DNA from: an uncultured Chitinophagaceae bacterium
GTDB taxonomy: Bacteria; Bacteroidota; Bacteroidia; Chitinophagales; Chitinophagaceae
Direction: 5' to 3'
DNA: 64,000 bases
Assembly (NCBI GenBank): GCA_937958995.1
Contig: CALGAP010000004.1
Span: 62,001-126,000 of the forward strand
The notes under the pieces are model-generated. The model was not told where the DNA came from, did no database searches, and worked only from the letters and a program-made list of their open reading frames with translations. The position numbers were made by a program, and so were the translations under genes. Shown piece after piece: positions 41,935-50,354 of the stretch (positions are counted from its first letter, which is position 1; each line of letters begins with the position of its first letter).

Positions 41935-43534
41935 TCAAAGTATAAAAATAGTAATCGCCGCCAGTATGTATCAGTTGCACACCAGGCCGCTGCGAAAATG
42001 ATTTTATATAGTCCAGTTCTCGTTTGTCAACCACCACTAATAAGCTTGTGGGTTCACTGCTGCTGAAGGATTGATCGTTGATTTCGTGAATATCAAAATA
42101 ACCCGCGGCGCCATACCAGCCCGCAACAAATCCATATATGCGCGTGAACCCGGATACCACCACCTTATTGCCTTTTGCCTGCTCTTGTAAAATAAATTGT
42201 CGAGTGAATTTGAGATCGGGTCGCTCCCAGGCCGACTCGCTGACGGGTGTTAGAGGCGCGGAATAAGTTTTTCCCAAGTAATACATGCCGTGCGCCACTT
42301 CAACCATTGCCGTGAAAACAAGCAGCGCCGTTAATATTTTCTTCCAGGCACTCCTGGTAGGTGTTACAAACAACCAATACCAGGTGAACACCGCAACCAA
42401 CAACATAGCGAAAGAAAAATACCTCGCCGACATTACGAAAGTCCAGCGAAACATCGGCGGGCCCATTTCGCTGCTGCGCGAAATAGAGAGTGCTATCAAC
42501 ACACCCACAGAAACCAGCGCAGCCACGCCGCCGAATAGCCAGAAATTATTGGTGGTGCCGCGTAAGTCATTTCCCTTTTTGATATACCATCGAAAGAATA
42601 CTGTTATAAGTCCGATCGCCACCACAAACGTGACCACCTTTGCCAGCACCGGCCAAACCTCATACTCTGTATGCAGCAACGACGACAGTTGCATTACATA
42701 AAAATTGAGGTTGACAAAACTGCTTACGACAAATGGGTGCGTCGACAGCAGATTCTCCGGAAAATATCCTGCTTCCTGCGAGCCGACATATGCAAAGCTG
42801 CCGGCAGTAAATTTTTGAAGCAACAAAACGCTGGCTACGACTATCAAAACCGAAGTTGCTGCCGCAAGCCCGCTCGTTTTCCATCCGTTTATCTTATACC
42901 TATACCCTTGCCATATCAACAGCGCAGCCAGTATAAACGAAACCGGCATATACTGGTAGCGCGTTAAGGCCGCGGCGATAAGGAAAAGGGCTGCCAGCCA
43001 GGTATGCATATCCGAAAACTTTTCACCGGCAGTGATTTTCACAATATGAAAAATGGCCATCACCAGCAAAGTCATCCCAATAAAATCTGTAGGACTGGAA
43101 GCCACGAAATATGGATGAATAAAAAGTCCCTGGAATACCAGGAAGCAATTGGCAATCCAAACCGGGAAGCCTATCAGTAAAAGCAATTTTCTGAGGTATA
43201 TAAAAAACAGGATGTTGAAGAAAATGTCCACCACCAGTGCCGCCAGCATGAAATTGTCCTTAAACACCCACAATGCCGGAGCCAGGAAAAAATTATAAGC
43301 CGGCGGCCAGCCTACAAATGGTTCTTGGTGTATCAATGCGAGGTCAGCAGCATGTGAGGCATTTACTGTAATGCCATTACCCGACAACAGGTTTTTGGTT
43401 ATCAATATAAGACCTGCTTTGTCGGGGCCTATTTTAATAAAAACCCGCAGGAAGGCTATACGTGCGCCAAGAGCAAAAACAAAACAAATGACCGAAGCGG
43501 CCCTTGAGGATAATAATTTTTGTATGATGCGCAT
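41906..43534 (-). CDS. Polytopic membrane protein, GT-C-like
   Basis: The 542-residue protein has about ten transmembrane segments in its first 450 residues and a soluble C-terminal part (about 450-542). An early lumenal loop (PDKAGLILITKNLLSGNGITVN, then HQEPFVGWPPAYNFFLAPALW) resembles the first loop of GT-C/ArnT-like glycosyltransferases, where an Asp/Glu pair would sit. The Asp is not cleanly placed. It is first of three overlapping genes; its end overlaps the GT2 start by 29 bases. It is probably the membrane partner that uses the lipid-linked sugar made by the GT2 enzyme. Confidence 0.8.
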   Translation of the reverse strand: MRIIQKLLSSRAASVICFVFALGARIAFLRVFIKIGPDKAGLILITKNLLSGNGITVNASHAADLALIHQEPFVGWPPAYNFFLAPALWVFKDNFMLAALVVDIFFNILFFIYLRKLLLLIGFPVWIANCFLVFQGLFIHPYFVASSPTDFIGMTLLVMAIFHIVKITAGEKFSDMHTWLAALFLIAAALTRYQYMPVSFILAALLIWQGYRYKINGWKTSGLAAATSVLIVVASVLLLQKFTAGSFAYVGSQEAGYFPENLLSTHPFVVSSFVNLNFYVMQLSSLLHTEYEVWPVLAKVVTFVVAIGLITVFFRWYIKKGNDLRGTTNNFWLFGGVAALVSVGVLIALSISRSSEMGPPMFRWTFVMSARYFSFAMLLVAVFTWYWLFVTPTRSAWKKILTALLVFTAMVEVAHGMYYLGKTYSAPLTPVSESAWERPDLKFTRQFILQEQAKGNKVVVSGFTRIYGFVAGWYGAAGYFDIHEINDQSFSSSEPTSLLVVVDKRELDYIKSFSQRPGVQLIHTGGDYYFYTLNVAPATNTQ

Positions 43535-43630
43535 GCCGGGGTAAAGTACAGTAAAAAAAGCGGAATTATTGTAAATTACACGTCCGCTTAAAATCGCGCT
43601 GATCCCTTTTCATCATCCAAAAATTATGTT

Positions 43631-44575
43631 ATGTCAATACCGGTAGTTAACCTCGCCGACTTTCTGTCGGGCGATCCGCAGTTGAAGCAGGCGTTCGTAA
43701 ACCAATTGGGTAAAGCCTATGAAGAAGTGGGTTTTGTAGCCGTTAAAAATCACGGTATCGCCGACGACCTGATTGCTGACCTGTACAAATACGTGCAGCA
43801 ATTTTTTGCCCTGCCATTGTATGTAAAAAAGAAATACGAAATACCCGGCCTGGCGGGCCAGCGCGGTTATACGTCCTTTGGTAAGGAGCACGCTAAGGGA
43901 AGCGACGCCCCCGACCTCAAAGAGTTTTTCCAGTTCGGACAGATAGTGGAAGACAAGGACCCCATAAAAAGCGAATACCCCGATAATGTGAAAGTGGAAG
44001 AAGTGCCGGGTTTCAATGCCACTTTTGAAAAAGCTTATCGTGCGTTTGAAAAATCGGGCAGGGCCTTGTTGCAGGCCATCGCCTTATACCTGGGACTGGA
44101 TGAACATTATTTTGATGAGCATATCCATAATGGTAATTCCATTTTGCGCGCCATTCACTATCCGCCCATTACGCAGGAACCCAAATCAGCCATTCGTGCC
44201 GAGCAGCACGAAGACATCAACCTGATTACCCTACTCGTAGGTGCTTCGGCTGATGGTTTGCAGATATTGACAAAGAAAAATGAATGGGTAGGCGTTACTT
44301 CCCTGGCCGATCAAATTGTGGTGAATGTGGGCGATATGCTGCAGCGACTCACCAACAATAAATTGAAATCAACCACCCACCGCGTCGTCAATCCGCCCCG
44401 CGAACTGTGGCATACCTCGCGCTTTTCCATACCCTTCTTCCTGCATCCCAGGAGCCATATGAGCCTGGCATGTCTTGAAAGTTGCATAGATGACACACAT
44501 CCAAAGGCTTATCCTGATGCGACTGCCGGCGAATACCTCGATGAAAGACTGAGAGAGATTGGATTGAAGAAATAA
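43631..44575 (+). CDS. 2-oxoglutarate/Fe(II) oxygenase, isopenicillin-N-synthase-like
   Basis: The 314-residue protein starts MSIPVVNLADFLSGD and has the N-terminal DIOX_N helix (GFVAVKNHGIADDLI) and C-terminal 2OG-FeII_Oxy core. The iron ligands are His and Asp in EQHEDINLITLL and a distal His in STTHRVVNPP. The Arg in TSRFSIPFFL binds the co-substrate. The family hydroxylates small molecules or acts in antibiotic and hormone pathways. The substrate is unknown and no biosynthetic neighbours are present. It is monocistronic. Confidence 0.93.
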   Translation: MSIPVVNLADFLSGDPQLKQAFVNQLGKAYEEVGFVAVKNHGIADDLIADLYKYVQQFFALPLYVKKKYEIPGLAGQRGYTSFGKEHAKGSDAPDLKEFFQFGQIVEDKDPIKSEYPDNVKVEEVPGFNATFEKAYRAFEKSGRALLQAIALYLGLDEHYFDEHIHNGNSILRAIHYPPITQEPKSAIRAEQHEDINLITLLVGASADGLQILTKKNEWVGVTSLADQIVVNVGDMLQRLTNNKLKSTTHRVVNPPRELWHTSRFSIPFFLHPRSHMSLACLESCIDDTHPKAYPDATAGEYLDERLREIGLKK

Positions 44576-44625
44576 AAAATGCCGGTGTTTCACATATCTA
44601 TGCGGTGAAGGCGTTATATATTGGC

Positions 44626-44633
44626 TACTTTTG
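44626..44633 (+). promoter_or_regulatory. Candidate -7 box (TACTTTTG) of the Tyr-rich/lpoB operon
   Basis: The octamer fits TAnnTTTG about 110 bases before the first gene. A -33 TTG is not obvious. Confidence 0.45.
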
Positions 44634-44745
44634 TATTTGGTAATGTTAAAACAAGTCACTAAAACTCAGCAAGTTACCCTTTTAACGCACGCTTAACGCA
44701 TCGCTGAGTAATTTAGTCTTGTCATTTAACCCAAAACCAAGATTT

Positions 44746-45189
44746 ATGAAAAGACATTTACTTTTATTCTTCTTCATAACAGCCTTCACCGGTGCTTTTG
44801 CACAAACGGGGTTGGCGCCCGACCAGAATCCCAATTATAATGCAAGCCGGGATAAATACATGAGACTGGCGGATTCAATAACCTCTTTGCAGGGTACTAC
44901 CTACCAGGATACATACCGCGCTATTGATTACCTGGAAGACAAGCGCGAAGCGCGCGAACAACGCAGGCAGTTCCGCCGCGAGCTGCGAATGGAGAGAGCG
45001 CGTAATGCGGGCTATTACTATTACGAGGATTACCACACTCCATACAATTACAACTACTATCCTTATCGCAGCTACCGCTACTATCGCTACAACCGGGGTT
45101 GGTATGGGGGCTACTATTACAACAACACCCTTCCGCTGGCCGCAACACTGGCTACTTTAGGTACAATAGGTTGGTTGTGGTGCCGTTAA
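44746..45189 (+). CDS. Exported Tyr/Arg-rich hypothetical protein
   Basis: With the start at 44746 the product has 147 residues and a signal peptide (MKRHLLLFFFITAFTGAFAQ). The middle is charged (REAREQRRQFRRELRMERAR) and the next 45 residues are dominated by Tyr and Arg (GYYYYEDYHTPYNYNYYPYR, YRYYRYNRGWYGGYYYNN). A hydrophobic end (LAATLATLGTIGWLWC) follows. Low-complexity Tyr/Arg stretches suggest surface or envelope association. It lies 43 bases upstream of an lpoB-like gene and is probably cotranscribed. Confidence 0.72.
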   Translation: MKRHLLLFFFITAFTGAFAQTGLAPDQNPNYNASRDKYMRLADSITSLQGTTYQDTYRAIDYLEDKREAREQRRQFRRELRMERARNAGYYYYEDYHTPYNYNYYPYRSYRYYRYNRGWYGGYYYNNTLPLAATLATLGTIGWLWCR

Positions 45190-45232
45190 TTATTGAGCAA
45201 CAGATCAGTTATTATAGTCTAAAATCTACAAA

Positions 45233-45823
45233 ATGAACAACATTTTAGTGGCTGTTTCAGCCTTGATCACCCTTTCTATAGTCAGTGCTTCGTGTTCGCG
45301 TAAAGTAACCCGCATCGACCCTTCCGAACAGATTGACCTCAGCGGCCGCTGGAATAATACCGATTCGCGACTGGTAGCCGAGGAAATGACGCAAACCATT
45401 TTGCGCGACAAATGGGTGAGCAATCACCAGGAATCCAATAATGGCGCAAAACCGGTTGTGATTGTAGGTATGGTTACCAACAAAAGCCATGAGCATATCG
45501 ATGCCGAGACATTTATCAAAGACGTGGAGCAATCGTTTATCCAGTCTGGCAAAGTGCGCCTGGTGCAGGGTGGCAAAAAGAGAGAAGAGCTGCGGGCCGA
45601 GAAAGCCGATCAGCAAACCAATGCTTCTGCTTCCAGCATGAAGAAATTCGGATTGGAGCAGGGAGCCGATTATATTCTCCAGGGTTCTATCAATTCAATT
45701 GTGGACTCACAAAAGCGCAAGAAGGTAGTGTACTACCAGGTAAATCTTGAGCTGACCAACATCCAGAGCAACGAGGTGGTGTGGATTGGCGATAAGAAGA
45801 TTGCGAAATACGTTACCAACTAA
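45233..45823 (+). CDS. LpoB-like penicillin-binding-protein activator lipoprotein
   Basis: The 196-residue lipoprotein has a signal ending IVSASCSRKV (lipid Cys near 21). The body carries the LpoB-type fold: IDPSEQIDLSGRWNNTDSRL, PVVIVGMVTNKSHEHIDAET, GKVRLVQGGKKREELRAEK and GADYILQGSINSIVD. In proteobacteria LpoB activates PBP1b from the outer membrane, and related genes occur elsewhere beside COG3014-type lipoproteins, as here. Function in Bacteroidota is inferred from this fold and context. Confidence 0.85.
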   Translation: MNNILVAVSALITLSIVSASCSRKVTRIDPSEQIDLSGRWNNTDSRLVAEEMTQTILRDKWVSNHQESNNGAKPVVIVGMVTNKSHEHIDAETFIKDVEQSFIQSGKVRLVQGGKKREELRAEKADQQTNASASSMKKFGLEQGADYILQGSINSIVDSQKRKKVVYYQVNLELTNIQSNEVVWIGDKKIAKYVTN

Positions 45824-45848
45824 GGTTTTGAAAAGTTCGTGTCAACAT

Positions 45849-47249
45849 ATGGTGAGAGCATCGGCAGGATTGATGCTGATGCTCCTGCTTTATTCATGCG
45901 CTACTTACAACAGCCGCATCAATGCGTATTACACACAAGTGGCTCAGCAGCGTTATGATAAGGCATTTGTGATGCTCGACAACAACAAGTTGTTGCAGGC
46001 AAAACGCAACCGCCTGCTCTACCTGCTCGAAAAAGGTAAGATGGCGCACCTGCTGCAGCAATACGACACCAGCAATTACTACTTCAACGAAGCCGACCTG
46101 TTTATAGAAGATGCACGCACCAGCGCCGCCGATATTGCCCTGGGCACTTTACTGAACCCCATGATGCAAACCTACAAGGGCGAGGACTTTGAGAAATTCA
46201 TGGTGCACTACTACAAGGCGCTGAACTACCTTTATCTCGGTCAGCCCAACGAGGCCCTGGTAGAAGCGCGGCGCATCAGCCTGCGCAGCTATGAGCAGCA
46301 GGACAAAAACAACAACAACGAAAACCGCTACACCGACGATGCCTTTTCGCTGATGCTGCAAGGAATCATTTATGAAAACAGCGGCGATGTCAATAATGCA
46401 TTCATTTCTTACCGAAATGCGGCCGATCTTTTTCTCCGCAACGACAACACCTGGTATGGGGTGCGATTGCCTGAGCAATTGAAGAAAGATGTGCTGCGCA
46501 CGGCCTGGCAAAACGGCTTCACCGACGAGCTCATGCGCTACGAAAATATCTTCAATATGAAGTTTGAACCGGGCGAGAGGCCGGAAGGGGGTGAACTGGT
46601 ATTGTTTTGGGAAAATGGCATGGCGCCGGTGAAGGAAGAACAAAATTTCTTTTTCACGCTTACGAAAAATGGCGCCGGCAACTTTGTGTTTGTAGATGCT
46701 ACCGGAAGTTTCAACATTCCCTTCGACTTTCGTGACAACATCAAAGATGAAGACATCAAGCTGGAAGATTTCCGCAGCTTTCGCGTAGCTTTTCCGCGCT
46801 ATGTGGAGCAGCCGTTATATTACGGCAATGCGATACTGGAAGTGAATAATGAAACCTTCCATTTCGAGCCCGCCGAGAATATAAATGAGGTAGCCTTTGC
46901 CACATTGCGAGAGCGATTTCTGAAAGAAATGGCCACCGCCCTCAGCCGTCTGGCCGTCAAGAAAATTGCCGAGGCTGCGGCACGCCCCAAGAAAGACGAC
47001 AAGAACAAAGACAGCCGCGAAGCGCTGGCACTCGCTATCCAGATCTTCAACTTCGCCTCCGAAAAAGCCGACACGCGCAATTGGCAAAGTCTGCCCCACA
47101 CCATCTACTATACCCGTATACCCCTTGCCCGCGGCGTAAACGTGCTGCAGGTTAAGCTCTCCGGCCGCGGCGCCGCCCACGAAACCGTAAACCTGGTAGC
47201 GGAGGGTAACGGGCATTTGCAGGTAAGAAACCTCATTACACTTCGATAA
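45849..47249 (+). CDS. COG3014-like helical lipoprotein partner of LpoB
   Basis: From the ATG at 45849 the product has 466 residues and a lipobox LLLYSCATYNS (Cys17). The N-terminal part has repeated helices of TPR type (DKAFVMLDNNKLLQAKRNRL, YYKALNYLYLGQPNEALVEA, MLQGIIYENSGDVNNAFISY), and the C-terminal half is beta-rich. It lies 25 bases after the lpoB-like gene. COG3014/LpoB pairs are recurrent and are thought to act on cell-wall synthesis. The longer reading to 45786 (TTG) is rejected because only the 45849 start gives a lipobox. Confidence 0.82.
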   Translation: MVRASAGLMLMLLLYSCATYNSRINAYYTQVAQQRYDKAFVMLDNNKLLQAKRNRLLYLLEKGKMAHLLQQYDTSNYYFNEADLFIEDARTSAADIALGTLLNPMMQTYKGEDFEKFMVHYYKALNYLYLGQPNEALVEARRISLRSYEQQDKNNNNENRYTDDAFSLMLQGIIYENSGDVNNAFISYRNAADLFLRNDNTWYGVRLPEQLKKDVLRTAWQNGFTDELMRYENIFNMKFEPGERPEGGELVLFWENGMAPVKEEQNFFFTLTKNGAGNFVFVDATGSFNIPFDFRDNIKDEDIKLEDFRSFRVAFPRYVEQPLYYGNAILEVNNETFHFEPAENINEVAFATLRERFLKEMATALSRLAVKKIAEAAARPKKDDKNKDSREALALAIQIFNFASEKADTRNWQSLPHTIYYTRIPLARGVNVLQVKLSGRGAAHETVNLVAEGNGHLQVRNLITLR

Positions 47250-47269
47250 TTCCCCCAGGAAGCTCACTT

Positions 47270-47295
47270 GCCAGGTGGGCCACCTACCACCTGGC
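47270..47295. repeat. Hairpin element B (matching element A at 32284)
   Basis: GCCAGGTGG (47270-47278) pairs with CCACCTGGC (47287-47295). The loop region matches that of element A. It lies 20 bases after the COG3014-like gene and has no T tract. Confidence 0.6.
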
Positions 47296-47459
47296 CGTCC
47301 GCCGACCCCAAGGGTGGCCCATCTTCCAGCCCCGTTCCCCGCCAGAATCTTACCGTTCATATAAACCCGCCAAGGCGTTTACCGATTTCTTTTTCACACA
47401 AATCATTGTATGTCAATAGCGCATAATACTGGTGTATGATTATTACCTTTAAAAAAATG

Positions 47460-47500
47460 GTACTAGGTGTTGCATAGTACTAAAAATCCCCTTATCTTTG
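47460..47500 (+). promoter_or_regulatory. padR promoter with operator dyad
   Basis: TTG (47470-47472), 20 bases, TATCTTTG (47493-47500) is a good Bacteroidota promoter. GTACTA (47460-47465) and TAGTAC (47475-47480) form a perfect inverted repeat around the -33 element. PadR probably represses its own promoter here. Confidence 0.68.
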
Positions 47501-47523
47501 ACTTGTCATTTGAAACAAAAGCC

Positions 47524-47596
47524 ATGAAAGCGGTTACCGGCAGATCAAGGAAAGTATAGCCATGAAAAATTCCTTAATCGCCATCTGCCGGTAGCC
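47524..47596 (+). promoter_or_regulatory. padR leader: long hairpin with two micro-ORFs
   Basis: The transcribed leader forms a 14-bp outer stem (47532-47545 with 47583-47596, one G-U pair) and an inner 6-bp stem AAGGAA/TTCCTT. Two short ORFs (ATG at 47524, 11 codons; ATG at 47562, 10 codons) each cover one arm. The arrangement resembles translational attenuation leaders. Confidence 0.5.
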
Positions 47597-47618
47597 GATA
47601 ATTAAGAAAAAAGAAATT

Positions 47619-48005
47619 ATGAACATCGAGAACACACAGAGCCAGATGCGGAAGGGGATACTCGAGTTCTGCATTTTGTCCATCATACGCCGGGGCGAAG
47701 CCTACCCGAGCGATATAGTGGAAGAAATGCGGGGCGCGAACCTGCAGATACTGGAAGGAACTCTGTACCCCCTACTTACCCGCCTGAAGAATGCAGATAT
47801 GTTGACTTACCGCTGGGTAGAAAGCAATAGCGGTCCACCACGCAAATATTTTTCGCTGACGCCGAAAGGTGAGCAATTCTATAAAGAACTGGAAGCAACC
47901 TGGAATGAGCTGGCCAACGCGGTAAATACGCTTACTGCTAAACGTGAGTCGCTGGCCAAAAGCTATACCAACGGCGGCAGTTCCGAAACAGAGCAATCTC
48001 AATAA
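47619..48005 (+). CDS. PadR-family transcriptional regulator
   Basis: The 128-residue protein has the PadR winged helix (LEFCILSIIRRGEAYPSDIV, LEGTLYPLLTRLKNADMLTY, then PPRKYFSLTPKGEQF). PadR-family proteins are dimeric repressors. The gene is 27 bases upstream of the PspC gene, the usual Bacteroidota pairing in which PadR controls a PspC membrane protein. The C-terminal coil is short, ending in a Ser/Gln tail. Confidence 0.94.
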   Translation: MNIENTQSQMRKGILEFCILSIIRRGEAYPSDIVEEMRGANLQILEGTLYPLLTRLKNADMLTYRWVESNSGPPRKYFSLTPKGEQFYKELEATWNELANAVNTLTAKRESLAKSYTNGGSSETEQSQ

Positions 48006-48032
48006 ATCTTCAACCAACTCAAATAACAGACG

Positions 48033-50258
48033 ATGAAAAAAGTTATTAATATAAATTTTCAGGGCAGGGTGATCCCGATAGAGGAGACTGCCTATGATAT
48101 ACTGAAGCAGTATATCGAAAGTTTGCGACGATATTTCGCCAATGAGGATGGCCGCGAAGAGATCATCAACGATATCGAAAGCCGCATCGGAGAGCTCTTT
48201 GCAGAACGCCTTAAGAAAGGCGCTACCTGCATCACCGACGACGATGTAAATGCAGTGATCGCCTCTATGGGCCGCCCCGAAGACCTGGAAGCTGAAGAAG
48301 CAGAAATCAATGGCGGTGCCAAAGCTTCGCAGGAAGGCGCAGGCTCACAATCACAATCGCAATCATCGGCCGGCGGCGGCTCAACTTTTAATTATGCCAC
48401 CCGCGGCAGATTGTATCGCAATGCCGACGACAAAATAATCGCCGGTGTATGTAGCGGTCTCGCCAATCACTTCGGCATCGACCCGGTGGTATTGCGCATA
48501 TTGTTTGTGGTGTTGTTTGGTGCGTTGTTCTGGGTATATATTCTCCTCTGGATACTCATACCCTCCACCTCCATACAGTCGAATATCACAAGAAGATTGT
48601 ACCGCAGCAACGATGATAAGATCATTGCCGGTGTATGCGGCGGCCTGGCAGCTTATTTCAACGTAAGTGTGTGGGTGCCCCGACTGATCTTCGCGCTGCC
48701 CCTGCTCGTAAGTATCATGTCAGGTCCCTTTGCCTGGTGGTGGCACGACTGGGCCATTTTCTGGGCTCCTAAAATGATATTCGGCGGGTTGGGTGGCACT
48801 TTGTTCCTGACCTATATCGTTCTCTGGATCACCGTTCCGGTGGCAGTCACCTCTGCGGAAAAACTGGAAATGCGTGGTGAAAAAGTAGATGTCAATTCAA
48901 TCAGAAATACAGTCAAAGAAGATCTCGAAAGTTTTAAGTCGAGGGCGCAGAATTTCGGCAATGAAGTAAGAGCAACGGCTCAGCAGTTTGGAGAAAAAGC
49001 AAAAGAGTTTGGGCGTTCTGCGTCCTCGCACGCGAAAACATTTTCCGCTGAAGCAGGTTCGGCAGCACGCCGCGGCGGCTCCGGCCTCGGACATGCCATC
49101 GGCGTATTGTTCAAAGCATTCTTCCTGTTCATCGGTGGAATTATCGCCCTTGGCTTGTTCGCAGCATTCATAGCCCTGCTCTTTTCTGGTTTTGTATTTT
49201 TTCCCTTAAAAGATTTTTTGTTCGATAGTCCATGGAATAACCTGCTGGCATGGTTGGCATTGTTCTTATTCCTCGGCATACCACTAGTTGCACTCATCAC
49301 CTGGTTTATACGCCGAATCATTGGCGCCAGTTCAAGGAATCATTATCTCGGATTTATATTCGGTGGCTTGTGGACCATTGGTCTTATCAGCCTGATATTG
49401 CTGGCAGGTTCTGTAACCCGCAACTTCAGGTGGCCCGACCAGGCTGTGGAAGAAGTACAGATGACACCCTTCAAATCAAATAAACTGATCGTTGACGTAA
49501 ACAATGCACCCTATAGTTATTACGGACCTGATTGGTTTTATATTGACTGGGATGATTGGTTTTTCTTCCCCACCAGCGAAGACACCATCATGCTTTCAAC
49601 CGTGCGCATCGATGTGCTGCCGAGTAAAGACGCCGATTATCATACTACCATTCTGAAAAGAAGTCTTGGTCCCAACCAGAATGCAGCACGCGCTACCGCT
49701 TCGCAAATTGAATTTGATGTAGAGCAGCGCGATAGCCTGCTGACCCTGCCTAGAGGATTTGCCGTAACGCGCAGCCAGAAATGGAGAAACCAACATGTAG
49801 TAGTGAAAATTGAAGTGCCCGTAGGCAAGCGTATTTACCTCGACAGAAGCATTGGTGATTATGAATTTTTCGAAGTGCGTTTTGACCGCCGCAGGAGAGG
49901 ATACCGCGATGATTATTATGACTGGGACGATCACTACAGGCTGCGCACAGGCGTGGAATACGTGATGACGCAGGATGGACCGAAACGTGTTGATGACCTG
50001 GATCCCGATGAACTGGCGAAAGGAAATTATGTGCCGCGCGAACGCAAACGCCCCGCTGACAGTGAGCGCCGTAATGGAAATAACCGCGGGTATCGTTATC
50101 GCGACACCGTGGAGCCGAGACGCGATTCCACACCCATTAATAGTTCAGGCAGCAATAATACCGAAGCAAGAGGAGAGGGAGAATTCATGGCCGGATCATC
50201 ATCAAGAGGCTATGAAGTGGCTACACCCATCACATCAGTCTTAAGAATGTTTCAATAG
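48033..50258 (+). CDS. Large membrane protein with two PspC domains
   Basis: The 741-residue protein starts with a helical regulatory domain (1-85: INFQGRVIPIEETAYDILKQ) and a Ser/Gln/Gly linker. Two PspC units follow (about 125-180 and 187-275). Both carry the LYR(N/S)xDDKIIAGVCxGLAxxF signature. A helical stretch with Ala/Phe repeats (FGNEVRATAQQFGEKAKEFG), three to four further membrane helices, and a periplasmic beta domain ending in an Arg/Asp-rich disordered tail complete it. PspC proteins act in envelope stress signalling. It is paired with padR, which likely controls its level. Confidence 0.93.
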   Translation: MKKVININFQGRVIPIEETAYDILKQYIESLRRYFANEDGREEIINDIESRIGELFAERLKKGATCITDDDVNAVIASMGRPEDLEAEEAEINGGAKASQEGAGSQSQSQSSAGGGSTFNYATRGRLYRNADDKIIAGVCSGLANHFGIDPVVLRILFVVLFGALFWVYILLWILIPSTSIQSNITRRLYRSNDDKIIAGVCGGLAAYFNVSVWVPRLIFALPLLVSIMSGPFAWWWHDWAIFWAPKMIFGGLGGTLFLTYIVLWITVPVAVTSAEKLEMRGEKVDVNSIRNTVKEDLESFKSRAQNFGNEVRATAQQFGEKAKEFGRSASSHAKTFSAEAGSAARRGGSGLGHAIGVLFKAFFLFIGGIIALGLFAAFIALLFSGFVFFPLKDFLFDSPWNNLLAWLALFLFLGIPLVALITWFIRRIIGASSRNHYLGFIFGGLWTIGLISLILLAGSVTRNFRWPDQAVEEVQMTPFKSNKLIVDVNNAPYSYYGPDWFYIDWDDWFFFPTSEDTIMLSTVRIDVLPSKDADYHTTILKRSLGPNQNAARATASQIEFDVEQRDSLLTLPRGFAVTRSQKWRNQHVVVKIEVPVGKRIYLDRSIGDYEFFEVRFDRRRRGYRDDYYDWDDHYRLRTGVEYVMTQDGPKRVDDLDPDELAKGNYVPRERKRPADSERRNGNNRGYRYRDTVEPRRDSTPINSSGSNNTEARGEGEFMAGSSSRGYEVATPITSVLRMFQ

Positions 50259-50279
50259 TTGGTTGAAGTTGGAACAACC

Positions 50280-50310
50280 GGGGCCCGCGCGCAAGCAAGG
50301 GCCCCTTTTT
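50280..50310 (+). terminator. Terminator of the padR-pspC unit
   Basis: GGGGCCC (50280-50286) and GGGCCCC (50299-50305) form a stem followed by TTTTT. Confidence 0.88.
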
Positions 50311-50329
50311 AATTCCTGCCCTTTTCCGT

Positions 50330-50337
50330 TATTTTTG
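50330..50337 (+). promoter_or_regulatory. Candidate -7 box (TATTTTTG) of gcvT
   Basis: The octamer fits TAnnTTTG and lies 17 bases before the gcvT ATG at 50355, predicting a very short leader. A TTT at 50308-50310 could be the weak -33. Confidence 0.45.
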
Positions 50338-50354
50338 CCGCCTAAATTTTCGTT

